Assembly (NCBI RefSeq): GCF_031877795.1
Contig: NC_133955.1
Location: 4,010,589 to 4,074,588 of the forward strand
DNA from: Strix aluco
Taxonomy: Eukaryota; Chordata; Aves; Strigiformes; Strigidae
Length of the DNA stretch: 64,000 bases
Reading direction: 5' to 3'
Numbering within the stretch: position 1 is the stretch's first letter; every line of letters starts with the position of its first letter. The notes under the pieces are model-generated. The model was not told the origin of the DNA. It was given only the letters and a program-made list of their open reading frames with translations, and did no database searches. Shown here one piece after another: positions 14,425 through 49,435 of the stretch. Position numbers and translations under genes: made by a program.

Positions 14425-14460
14425 CCAACCCCGTATTCTGAAATTCTGTGATTCTCTGAA
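14425..14460 (+). repeat. Possible decayed CR1 3' tail
   Basis: The words CTTTCCAACCCC and ATTCTGTGATTCT resemble the 3' end of avian CR1 elements (TTCCAACC followed by ATTCTGTG repeats). It lies in an intron of the SLC26A8 relic. The upstream part is too diverged for me to recognise. Confidence 0.35.
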
Positions 14461-16514
14461 ATAATGAGTTTCGTTGCCTTTTTAAAAAAAAAATTAACTA
14501 CTTTGAGATATTTTTGTTACAAAGGGTTAGGCATTGAGAAAATGGTGAGAATCTATCACCTTTAAAATCTGATTCCTTTAACACTAAGTTGATATATCTG
14601 AAAATGTTGGACATGAAAATTGAGACAACCAGAATTACAGGTCACGCTTGAAAATAGGGGTTCCTATTCTCGTTTACACGTGGGCATGGCATCTGCATAC
14701 GGAGAGATGTTTCAAGTTAGTCTGTTCCTGTGAGAACTTTTTGTTTTAAGTGAAGAGATAGCACTGTGTGCTGCGTAGTGAACTGCAGGAGGGCCAGCAC
14801 GGGGTCTGGCCGTGACCTGCCCTGGCTCTGGAGTCAGCATTCATTAACATCCCGGACATCTTGGCTGTTCAGTGCTGAACTAGAAAACAGGATCGGAGAT
14901 AGTGGAATAAGGGTTTTCTTCAGAGATAAAACCCTGCAAGGGAGGGTTTGTTTCCCTATTTATGTTTTACCTCCTAGTTCACTTGTTTAATGCAGAATTG
15001 CTCTAATTCCTGCATGGAATTAATTCTTTGCACAGATCATTCATGTTTCCCAATCCTGGCATTACAGCCCTCACAGCTGGTTGTCACTGTGAGTATAGTA
15101 TTTGTTTACTAATATTGACTTATCTCCAAGGATAAGTTTTAAACTTAGAGTGTTTTAGCAGTAGTACTTGGTGTGATTTTGCTGCTTTATTTATTTTCCC
15201 CCATTTTTTTATAGCCGCTGTGATAGCAGACTTTGAGAAGAATGATTTCTTTGACAGCTGGGTCACCAAAGAAAGGTTCTTTCTAACTCTTCATGATGCT
15301 GTGCTGGCTGCTTTGGGCAAACATCAAAGCCCAGATGAGCTAGAACCTGCTGCGCAAGGGTCTGAAGAATCACTAGCTGAACAGCACAAGGTAGAACATT
15401 TAGCTTTAGAACATTTAAGCCCTCACGTTGTTAAATTATCCTGTCGGTAACTTAAACCTTGTCATGTGGCTGAGGAAATAGGGCAGAGCAGATGCTCTTT
15501 TGAATTCTCCAGTTTTTCACAGGTACTTGCCTTTTTTGCAATGGATCCATAATCCAATTTGTTTCTTTGAGTCCTGTGTTCCTGTTTGGGGAAAGGCATC
15601 TTTGTGTGCAGGCTGGAAAGGCATCCAGCTGAGTTTTGCGGCAGGGAATGACTTAGTTGCATTTTAAATTGTTTCCATTTCTCCGACAGAGCAAGGACCC
15701 TGCCAGGGCAGAGCAAAAGCTCCAAGTTTTTTATTTCCAGAGGTCACTGCACCAGGTCTCTTGGGGCTGATGGGGGAAATGAAGGACAGTGCTAGCTTGA
15801 TTGCCTGAAGTTTATGCACATGCTCTTTCTGTCAGTACTCTGCAATAATTTTTAAGCTCACTGGCTGTCGCAGCCAAGTTTGAATAGGGCAGACGGTTGC
15901 AAGTTCCAGGAAAAGCCCTTGTTCTGAGTAGAAGATTCCAGTACTTGCCCCACCTAGGGAAAGAGCCCAGCCTTGACTAATCATCCTGTGCATATCGCCG
16001 GGCTGGGGTCCTATAGCTGAAGGAGGTGAGAATGAAGGCAAAAACCTATGCAAATCTGTAGGTAAACAGGGTTCTGCTGCTCATGGAACAACTTGTTTAA
16101 CTCTCTTATCTTGACATTGTACAGAATAGTCTGATGCAAGGGTATTGACCTTCTGGACTCTCTCCTCCCCATAGAAAAAAACTTCAAAGAATGAAGGTCA
16201 CCGTTTATATTCACCAATCTCCCTTTAATGGACGTGGCGGGGAGGGTTGGGAGCAGCTGCTGGGCAGGAGGTGATGATGATTCCCCACTTCGAGATGAGT
16301 GTGCAGGGCTGGGTGTGCAGACGGGACCCACGGCAGCTCGGTGACGTCGGCTTTGGCGGTCCCTGCTAGCTCCTTTCCTCGGGGATTCGGACTGTCCCGT
16401 GCTCCCACGCCAGCATGGCCCTCTCGCTGCTCACATGGTGTTGCCTTGGCACGGGAACTGCTCTTGACTGGCTCAACAGATCGGCCACCCTCGGCTTTTT
16501 TGTGTACATTTCAG

Positions 16515-16732
16515 GAAAGAAGTTTGCTCTTGAAGAAGAAGAAAGATTTTTTTTCTCTGCAAAGAACTCTGACAACGAACTTCTGCATGAAGAGCCAATA
16601 TCAGATATCTCACGCTCAGCCCAGAATAAAGCAGAGCCAAGCTCTCTCCAGCAGTACGATACTCCACCCCTTCAATCGGATATTCAGGACCCAGGCTGGG
16701 GGAAGAGATGGAAGTATACCAGCAATCCCTGA
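16515..16732 (+). pseudogene. Possible 3'-terminal exon of the SLC26A8 relic
   Basis: A cag acceptor at 16512-16514 is followed by an acidic frame (GKKFALEEEER and EEPISDISRS) ending in TGA at 16730-16732. An acidic tail after the STAS domain fits SLC26A8. However, the phase needed (two bases completing a codon) does not join to the preceding exon, which ends in phase 0 at 15390; the phase-0 reading gives an unrelated lysine-rich frame. Either a small exon is missing, this is another frame break, or it is not an exon. Confidence 0.35.
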
Positions 16733-17191
16733 ATTACAACTGTTGGGGAACTGGGATTTCAGTAGAGAGGAGAAAGGTACAGTTAAGAACAGTTCTGGTG
16801 ATTCTTATCAGCCTTCGATCCTCTTTTTATGTTTTCTGTTCCAGAGTTATAAAATAGACAGCCTGCCTAATGCTTCCAGTAATTCTGTTGTTCTAAACAA
16901 AAAGCAATATTTATGTTACTGCTTTCAAGCATTTTCAAATAGATATGATACCCAGCAATGCCAAAAGCACAGAAATGTCAATGTATAAGATAATTCCTAG
17001 TTTTGTAGATAATTCTAGCAAATTATTTGTGCTTGTTTTCCGAAATTTCCGTAGAAGTTTAATGTCCTGATTTAGTGTTTCTTATATATTTATTGCTTGC
17101 TAGTAAGTAAAATTAATCTGCCATATTTCAACAGATTACATGCAGGCAGTTTCATTATTTTCAGATGTATTTAGAATGATGTGAAGCTTTA

Positions 17192-17197
17192 AATAAA
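17192..17197 (+). terminator. AATAAA polyadenylation signal, candidate for SLC26A8 relic
   Basis: An AATAAA lies about 460 bases after the last possible stop codon of the SLC26A8 relic, in AT-rich sequence typical of a 3' untranslated region. It is the best-placed signal before SRPK1, but a hexamer alone is weak evidence. Confidence 0.35.
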
Positions 17198-17215
17198 ACA
17201 TTTTGTTATTACTCT

Positions 17216-19560
17216 TCAACACTTTGAAGTTGATATTGTCTGCACTAATATAACATGGTCTATTATTTCTTCCTCAGTCCCTTTCTAATCCACCAGAACT
17301 AAATCCCAGTAAACAATATAATAATTTTTTCAGGTTTTTATAGTCCTTTACTGAAATAGTGAAGAATGGAGGAATGTATTCACTGTGTTCTGAAAAGCCA
17401 GGAAAATTGTAGACTTAGATACAGTTAGCACTTGAGAAAACAATCAACTTAGTTATATTTTCTTTAGATCAGCTGTAGAGTTTGATGCAATAACATCAGT
17501 ACAGAGGTGTGAGCTGGGATTCCACTGAAAGGAGAAACATTTAACTACACCAGCAATACACATCACAAGGCTTCACCATGCCGTCGTCTGGAGGATTATC
17601 CCATGGCACAAACTGCCGAGTGTGCAGAGCTGCAGGTGAATTAATTTCCGATGGGTGGCCAGCACTGTGTATATACACCATTCAGACCCCATTTTAGGGC
17701 AAAGCTTGGATTTAAATGATGGATCCTTTGTGTATAGATCCTGTGCTCTGGGCTAAATTTGTTAACATGTGAACAGCTCTAACTTTTGCTGCTGGGCATC
17801 GTGTGGTTTCTGGATGTGCAGTAACAGCAAAGTGGCTCCTCTGAATTCTGCTGCTCCTGGCTGCTAAATTTTAGCAATAATATGATGGCTAATAGAAATA
17901 TTAATATTAAACTATCTGTAATGTATTCCAGTGATTTCTTCTAATCTTTTTTTCATTTCTTCCCTTTACGTTTTTACTGATTCCAAGCAGTTTCTAGAGG
18001 GAAGCCACAGTACTGCATTCGTAAACTGCAGTGGTAAAGGATTTTAGTGAGCATTACTGCATAGAGTTGCTTACTGTAGAGGAAACTGAGTCCTGGAACC
18101 CTCATACCTTTTGGATTGAAGGACAGGAAAAACTGAAAGCTCAAATGGTATTGAGTAATTCTCAAACCACATATGCTTCCCTGCATTGTTTTGGACAGTG
18201 GCTTCACGCCAAGCTCCTCTCAGCTCTGTTCAAAACAGAGTAACACAAAACCCATGAAAAGCATAGCTCTAATTTCCAGATTCTGTTGGCTCTCCTACGG
18301 CAGCCTTGATTTAAGATGAAATGGCATTCCTAGCTGTTGGCACCATCAAAAGTCTCCATTGCAAACTTAGGGTTTTTTTTGGCTTGTTCAGCAAAGTTCC
18401 AAATCTTTCCTTCCTACCCCCATGACTTGCAGAGTTGAGCACCAGGGGACAACTCAGACGTCAGTATGTTAGCGTTCAAATTATGGGTATTCGTGTTGCA
18501 AAACAAATATCTTGCTGAGAGGAAGTCCAGACAATCCTGATCTTTTTCCCTTATAGCTGTGCAGTGCCATAACTCTGCTCCCGCGTACATACACAAGGCT
18601 TCTGTGTTCAGCCAAGCACAGAGCCCTGGACCTGGGCTGTGAAGTGACAAAGCACGTACTTTATGGCCAAGGACTCCACCTATACCTCTAAAAAGCCACA
18701 GAAGTCAGAGTTCAAAGGCCTGTCTGTAATCATGTGTTTGCAGGCAGCTTGACGTTCTCACCTGACCTAGTTGTAACAACTACAGTTGTTTTGTGCACAC
18801 AGCAACTTTTTCATGTCCTTCCCAGCTAGTGTGATGCCACAATGTTTTCCTAGCAGGGCATGCTGCAGAAACCCAGCCAGCCCTCCCTCTGCACTGAATT
18901 AGAGGATACAGATCCCCCGACATGCACATTATCATCGCAGATGTTGCAAAGTGTATATAACCACCCCTAACCCTGTTGTCAGTTTATTAACTCTGGTGCA
19001 TAAACGGCTGTAGAAGACATAAAGCAGCTGAGGAACCTTGGGAGTCGTGCAGAGCGTGGCAGAAGCAGTTCTTGGGGCAGTGCACTGCGGTGTGTCACGC
19101 CGCGCAGGAAGCTATGAGGAAGGACCAGATAAACCAGTTACATGTGGGCATAGTTCGGGGGCATTTATTCTGCTTTAAAAATTAGTGCCAGCCTGGTTGT
19201 GGAAAAATTAATGTATCTTGGCTTAGGCCTGGCTCAGCAACCTTTTGAGGGTGCTACCCCAGACTGTGTTTTTCTATCCCAAATTTGGAGAGGCGTGGAA
19301 GAAACTTGGCAAGAGTGAGGCTGCTCAGTAATATCTTGCTTCTGTAGGAACCTCTGCATGAGGCTCCTCGTTCAGACTGTGGTGGCAGCTACTGTTCGAG
19401 GGAACGTGACACCTGACTCCACGCTTGCTTCGCTGTGTGGCTTTCCAAATCCGGCCACGTGTCGTCTTTGATGTCCTCACGTGAAGAAACCCAGCCTAGG
19501 CCAGTGGAAGTGTGAAACAGAGCGGTGGTCACGGCAGGTGTGAGCACACACCTTGCTAGA
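17216..19560. other. Intergenic spacer, nothing recognised
   Basis: AT-rich sequence between the SLC26A8 relic and the CR1 fragment. Open frames are short and show no family resemblance. I see no RNA gene and no clear repeat. Confidence 0.5.
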
Positions 19561-19806
19561 GCCAACTGTTAGACTAGATACTAGGAAGTATTTATCTCCA
19601 GAAGGGGTTGTTGGGCGTTGGAATGGGCTGCCCAGGGCAGGGGGGGAGTCCCCATCCCTGGAGGGGTTGAAGAGTCGGGTTGACCCAGCGCTGAGGGATC
19701 TGGTGGAGTTGGGAACGGTCAGGGTGAGGTTCATGGTGGGGCTGGAGGAGCTTCAAGGGCTTTTCCAACCTGGACGATTCTGTGATTCTGATTCCGTGAT
19801 TCTGTA
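19561..19806 (+). mobile_element. CR1 LINE 3' fragment
   Basis: The block carries the typical order of a chicken-repeat-1 3' end: AGACTAGATACTAGGAAG, then GGGCTGCCCAGGGCAG, GGGGAGTCCCCATCCCTGGA, CTTTTCCAACCTGGA, and finally the tail GATTCTGTGATTCTG. CR1 is the main LINE of birds and is normally 5'-truncated, as here. The orientation is plus because the short tail repeat is at the right end. Open frames within it are not genes. Confidence 0.9.
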
Positions 19807-20680
19807 ACTGCACGAGTCATTTTTTTGCAAACACAGCACAACAGATCCTGCTGAAGGAACAGGCTGCCTGTAAATTGAGATGATAGTAGCTTCTGTGTTC
19901 TGTTTGTATTGACTTCTTTGAGGTGGGAGGTTGCTGTGCAACGCTAGCGGGGGGACTCCATCGTGCTTGAGATCTTCCAGCTCAACGTTACCTTGAACGC
20001 AGTTGTGCAAAGGCTGAAATCTGCCCCTCTCTGTTGCATTATCATCACAAAATCTTGTGCTGGTTTCTCAGAACTCTTTGCAGAACAGACAGATGTACTA
20101 AACATCTCATGCTTGTAGTGAGTAATAGAGCAACAACTACAAATTATGAAAAAGGTTCTTCCGCCTTCCAAAATTGCACAAACGCGTACCTGCCTTTCCA
20201 TGAAAATATAATCTGCTCCCAAAGCGTGCTCTCGGCCACGCTTTAAAATGCCATGTCCTAGAAATGAAAAGCAGAGCAGACAGGGCTCGAGCTCCGGTCG
20301 CAGCTGAGGGCCGTGACTCCCTCTGCCGGCTTCCCGGCAGGAGCAGGGGGGGTGACGATCCCCCGTAAAAACCTGACAGAATATTTAATGTGCTTGGAAC
20401 AGCGCTCTGAGAGGTTTTGAGGAATCAAACAGCATTAAGCAAAGCTGCAGATAGAACTGGTGACAGTTCTGAGTATACAGCCACCTCAAAACACAGGTAC
20501 TGTTCGGTGCTCACAGTGAAATGCCACAATGGTCCAGCAGCTGAAAAGTTTAATTTTTTTTTCATGGCAATTATTAAATAATTTAAGAATCTCTAACAGG
20601 CACTTCACTCCGCTCAAGGCGTGCGATTTACGAATCTTTTCAGTGCAAAGCTTGACACACTGAGGAGAAGCGGCGTGTTC
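19807..20680. other. SRPK1 upstream spacer
   Basis: No gene seen. G+C content rises towards the CpG island that begins near 20680. Confidence 0.45.
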
Positions 20681-21117
20681 CGGCCTGCCGACACCCCGAG
20701 CCTTCCCCCGGTGGCGGCCGGCCGGCGGCAGCGTTTCGAGCCACGGAACTCGTGAGGTGAAAAATCCCTGTCCTGATGTCGCAGCGCGTGACTGCGGCGT
20801 CACCTCACCTCTATTATTCTCCGGGCCTGAGGGACAGCGCGGGGCGGGGGATACACACGCGTCCCCGAGCGGCCCTCACGACGCCGCTCCCGCCGCCCGC
20901 CATGCCGCGGCGGGCGGGCGGGGGGCGTGGCCAGGCGCGCGGGGGGGCGTGGCTTCCCCCCTCCCAGCTCGAGCGGCTCCTCCCGCCAGAGCGAGGCCGG
21001 GGCCGCGCGGTGGCGCGCGAAGGCGCCGGTCCTGCGCATGCGCGGCCCGGCGTGGCGCAGGGGGAGGGCGCAGCGCGCAGGCGCGCGGGGGACGCGGGGC
21101 TACCGGCTCTGGCGGCC

Positions 21118-45704
<24,587 letters not shown>

Positions 45705-48095
45705 AGGCTTCAGCCCAATGCCACAGCACTACTCTGGTTTACAGCATAGCATTCATGCACCCAGCTGCCCCTTCCCAGAGCCATTTTTTTCCCTTGTTCA
45801 TTTTCAGTGTGAAGTTCTTCCTTCAAGGCTTCCAAGATTTTAGATAAATCTAACCTGTTCTGCTGAGTTTGCTTGTGTGACTCAATGGGGACTCTCCTCA
45901 GCCAGTGGGCATCATCTGTTTTGCCTTGATTGGGCTTCGCCAAAGACTAATTGACTAGAATATGAAGTTTTTCCCGAGTTCCCTCACTGTTATGCACCGT
46001 GTGTTACAGAAGTGAGCTCACCTGTGCTCAGGTATGCTCCCTAAGCTAAATTTCAACTCTCCTTTCTTCATGAGGGGGATGTGAAGATCCAAACGCCTCC
46101 TTATCTCGCTGACTCAGGAGTCGATTTCCCGCTGTTGATGCAGTAGTTAGCAATGGGGTGAGAAGTACCAGATGGCACCAAAGTGGTGTTAGTTCCTCGT
46201 AGAGCAAAGACCTCCAAAGCCTCCATGGTTTTCTAGGTGTCTACTGTATTCTTTGCTTTCCAGTCACATAACTTTTCTTTAGTTCTAGCTGCTTAAATCT
46301 TTTGAGAAGAGCTATTTAAACCTAGGTTTTAGTATCCTTTATTTCTTCCTCCAAAGTGCCCTGCCCCTTTTTCCTTCCCTGTGCCCAGATAGTCAGAATA
46401 GTTTCTGAAGTCAGTGACATTTTTCTACTCTAATGCCTGTGCCTGTGACTAAAAGGTGACAAGTGAAATAAGCAAAAGCTGGAACTGGCTCAACGCACAA
46501 TCTTCAGCGTACAGATGGGTGCGCCCCTTGGCTGCAGAGAGGTAGCCTTGTTGCAGGCAACTCTTCTAACATTTTAATGAGCTGCGAGTTTTTTGGGTTT
46601 TATCCCTTACTGGCACTTTTTTTTTTTGCCTTGCTTGAGGCGGTTGCTGTATCTGTGAGAAACTGGCTTTCACTGATGCAGCCTTACTTTGGCTTTTAAT
46701 TTTTGACCATTCACTTTTTCCCAGGAAAAGGGTGTCAGTGTCTGTACCACAGCCACGCTATAGCCCTTGACTTTCAAAATCAACACTTGAAGGCCTGGTG
46801 TAAAGATTTCTTTTAACTTGCTTCAGGTGCTGGCCTTCAGAAATAACTTCCCAGGATGGGACTGCCTTTTATTTTCTAGGCCATTAGCACAAGGAGAGCT
46901 AGTAAAAGTGGAAGAGAACTGACTTTTCCATGTAGATACTGGATTAGAAGCTGTTTGTAGAGTTACCCCAAGTAAAAATGTTCGGTGGGGTTTCTATATA
47001 AACTTCTCGGAGCGGGTTGGATATAATGAGTAAATTGATTAATTTTAATTCAAAGTTAAATCACTGTGGCATTTGATAGTTTTATGATGACGTCTTCTAG
47101 ACTTGCCCATCCTGTTACAAATTCAGTGCATTCTACTCTACTCTAAAGCAAGATTTGGCAGCGTTGAGACTTCAGAGGCACTTCCTTACCCTGGACCAAA
47201 CAGGCCTTTGGATTCGTGGTGGCTCTCAGAGTGTAGGAGTTGCTGCAGGAGCGTGCTGGAGGCCACGCAGATGCCAGCCGAGACGATTCCGTTGCCAAAG
47301 CTGCCGAGACCACTGTTACGTGTCACTTCTGTGTGTGTGTTTGGAAATCCTGGTTCGTAAGGATCATTCATTCATAAACCTTGGTGTCATTTAATCCACT
47401 TGAACAGAGTTTCTCCAGTCCAGTGCCTGATTGGGCTTATTAATGCAAATCATGCTGCATGTTCTTTTAGGGGTAGGTCAGGTTCTCTATGCATATAATC
47501 TAAAATTAAAGGAAGGTAACATACCAAAAGAGTTTTAAACTGCTGATTTGACTTTTTTTTTTCCCTTTCATCTGGAGTTTTCCAGTTGCATGTCACTTCC
47601 ATATCTGTTACAGAAGGACTGGGTTCCAAAATACTGTCTACGTACTGTGAAGATACATTGGCAGGGCAAACAATTTCTGTTGTCTTGAAAGCTCACCCGG
47701 TCCTGTGCACCGAGACTGGCTGATCAAAGAACTTTTCTTAGAAGGGGTCTGCCCGCTTCGACTCCGAGGGCTCCTTCCTGTCCTTCCCTTCCCTCTGCCA
47801 CCCCTGACTGGAGGAGGAGGTTTTTTTACCGTGGTAGCCAAGGCTAGAGCCAGCTTGTGAGTTGAAGACCCGCAGAAGCAGCTGTCAGGGTTCAGTCTTG
47901 TACCGTGTGCTCGTTCACTTGGGGTTTGTTAAACTTCCAAATTGCCGTAAAGTGCTCACACTAAAGGATTTGTACTTGCTGTGTCAGTCTAAAACCTGAA
48001 GGAAAATACATTTTTATTCTTTCTACTTGGGTGCTTTGTCTTTTTTTTTTCCTTGTGAAAGCCCTACAATAAACAGATTATTTAATAACTGAGCC
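45705..48095 (+). other. SRPK1 3' untranslated region
   Basis: About 2.4 kb between the stop codon and the AATAAA at 48068-48073. Open frames inside are short and on both strands. The right boundary is inferred from the polyadenylation signal. Confidence 0.65.
48068..48073 (+). terminator. AATAAA polyadenylation signal of SRPK1
   Basis: AATAAA in an AT-rich stretch followed by T-rich sequence. It is the best-placed signal downstream of the SRPK1 stop codon and before the convergent LHFPL5 gene. Confidence 0.65.
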
Positions 48096-49435
48096 CTATT
48101 CCTCCTATGTTCCCTCTGTTCTCTCTGAGCTAGCGGCCTGTGGATTGAATTTTCTTGGCTAGTGAGCACTTAGTTTTGATTGCCAGAATGAGACGCAGGG
48201 AGATGCTGCAGGTGAAGATTTTGTTGCTGGTATTGTGATCTGTTTTAAAAGGGCTCAACAGCAGAACAACTCTGCTGGAATTTTTCCATTCTAAAATATG
48301 TTTTTCTCCAAGTCTCTGCTGTCTTCCCTAGCTAAGAGTCTTAACGCTTTTTTTAGAGGGAGGCATAAAGCTGGAAGGTGCTTGTTAGAGCTGAATTCAG
48401 TTGACTGCTGCAGGAACCAACAAATTACAGCAAGTAGAAACTAAAATCATCGCCCAGGCTAATTTTGGGTTCTGACCAGGTACGAGCTGGACAGGACGAC
48501 GTGCTGCTTCGTCTTCCACAGAAGCAGGCTGGGCCGAAGGCTGCGGCAGGTGGGTGTTGGATGTGGTGGGAAATGATGGCTAAATGGGAAGAATTGGGTG
48601 GTGCAGCCAGTTGATGCTGACTGGCACCATCTGCTGCAGTTTGCAGGTATTGTTACAGGCCGCCTGCACCCAACAGATTATTTTTTTTTTTCCCTAGAAA
48701 AGTGCCCTTTTTAAACAGTTGTGTTTCGTTATTGTTGCCCAGAGTGGGAAGCTGATTCATGGCTTTGCTAGGAATTCGCTGTGTTGTATTTTTCAAGGAC
48801 AACCTGGGACATGGCAGATGGTTTCCCCGGCTGCAAGGAGACCAGCACAAAATCCAAAACACTGGTTTTTTTATTCAGAAGTAATTTTCTTGAAAGAAGG
48901 TGTACAAACCCCCAGAAGAAGCAAATCTCCATCCCTCCCCTTTTCCCCAGGTTTGCTGATGAACTCAAAAAAAAAAAAAAACAAACCAACAACCTGTGTC
49001 CAGTTTGGGCTCTTCTCACCAAATAAACTCCACGAGAGCTGTGAGCTGATAGTGGCCCCATAAGTGAAAAGAAAAAAGTTGTAGAAAATCCACAGAGGTT
49101 GGTAAGTTTAAAGCTCCTGGAAAAGTCACTTTAAAGAGAAGGGCTGATGGAAGAAGAGCCCTAGGTGTCCCTGGGAACAGAAAGAACAGGTCAGCTCTTG
49201 CCAAATAGTGTATGACTTCAAATTTTTTGTCACTTTGCAAGGATTTATGATTTCTTGGTTTGAGGAGGCAAAGCAAAGACTATTTCCCGTTTAACCACAA
49301 ATAAAACCAATGCAACCAGAGCACCAAAATGATACAGTTGTCAATCCTCTAGTAATCAAAACACAAGAGCAACATTCTGTGTGCTGGGAAAAACCATGAA
49401 AAATCACTGTGGGCATCACGTGGTGGTCAGCTCTG
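48096..49435 (-). other. Spacer between convergent SRPK1 and LHFPL5, incl. LHFPL5 3' UTR
   Basis: The tail-to-tail space between two convergent genes. The right part, about 48.85-49.43 kb, is probably the LHFPL5 3' untranslated region. No other coding region is recognisable; open frames are short and unrelated to known families. Confidence 0.5.
48870..48875 (-). terminator. Candidate polyadenylation signal of LHFPL5
   Basis: TTTATT on the plus strand, that is AATAAA on the minus strand, about 560 bases beyond the LHFPL5 stop codon. The next stretch to the left belongs to SRPK1. Weak, hexamer-only evidence. Confidence 0.3.

Larger units (their letters stand above)
1565..16732 (+). pseudogene. 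SLC26A8: SLC26A8 (testis anion transporter 1), unitary pseudogene
   Basis: Exon-like blocks with SLC26A8 homology and mostly good splice sites: 1565-1703, 2279-2386, 3276-3451, 3935-4098, 4810-4959, 5194-5275, 5618-5765, 6692-6805, 7596-7662, 8728-8823, 9345-9437, 10890-10959, 11795-11887, 11977-12114, 13344-13685 (acceptor uncertain; 13331 or 13262 possible), 15036-15088, 15215-15390, and a doubtful last exon 16515-16732. Recognisable pieces include YVIFG in the core, SKIILYAFSLAIVS, IFQCCSSI at the STAS start, VHTVILVFSMV and FEKNDFFD at the STAS end. In mammals the protein is a sperm-specific SLC26 transporter with a membrane core and a C-terminal STAS domain, located at the annulus. Breaks: +1 and -2 in 3935-4098, -1 in 5194-5275, -11 in 7596-7662, -14 in 9345-9437, donor CTAAGA after 10959, TAA at 13674-13676, -2 in 15036-15088. 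No full-length product is possible. Exon identity is very sure; pseudogene status is inferred from comparison with the human protein and SLC26 exon sizes recalled from memory. Confidence 0.88.

Noticed and set aside
19553-19813. Open frames on both strands at 19.5-19.8 kb
   Set aside because: They lie in the non-coding 3' end of a CR1 fragment.
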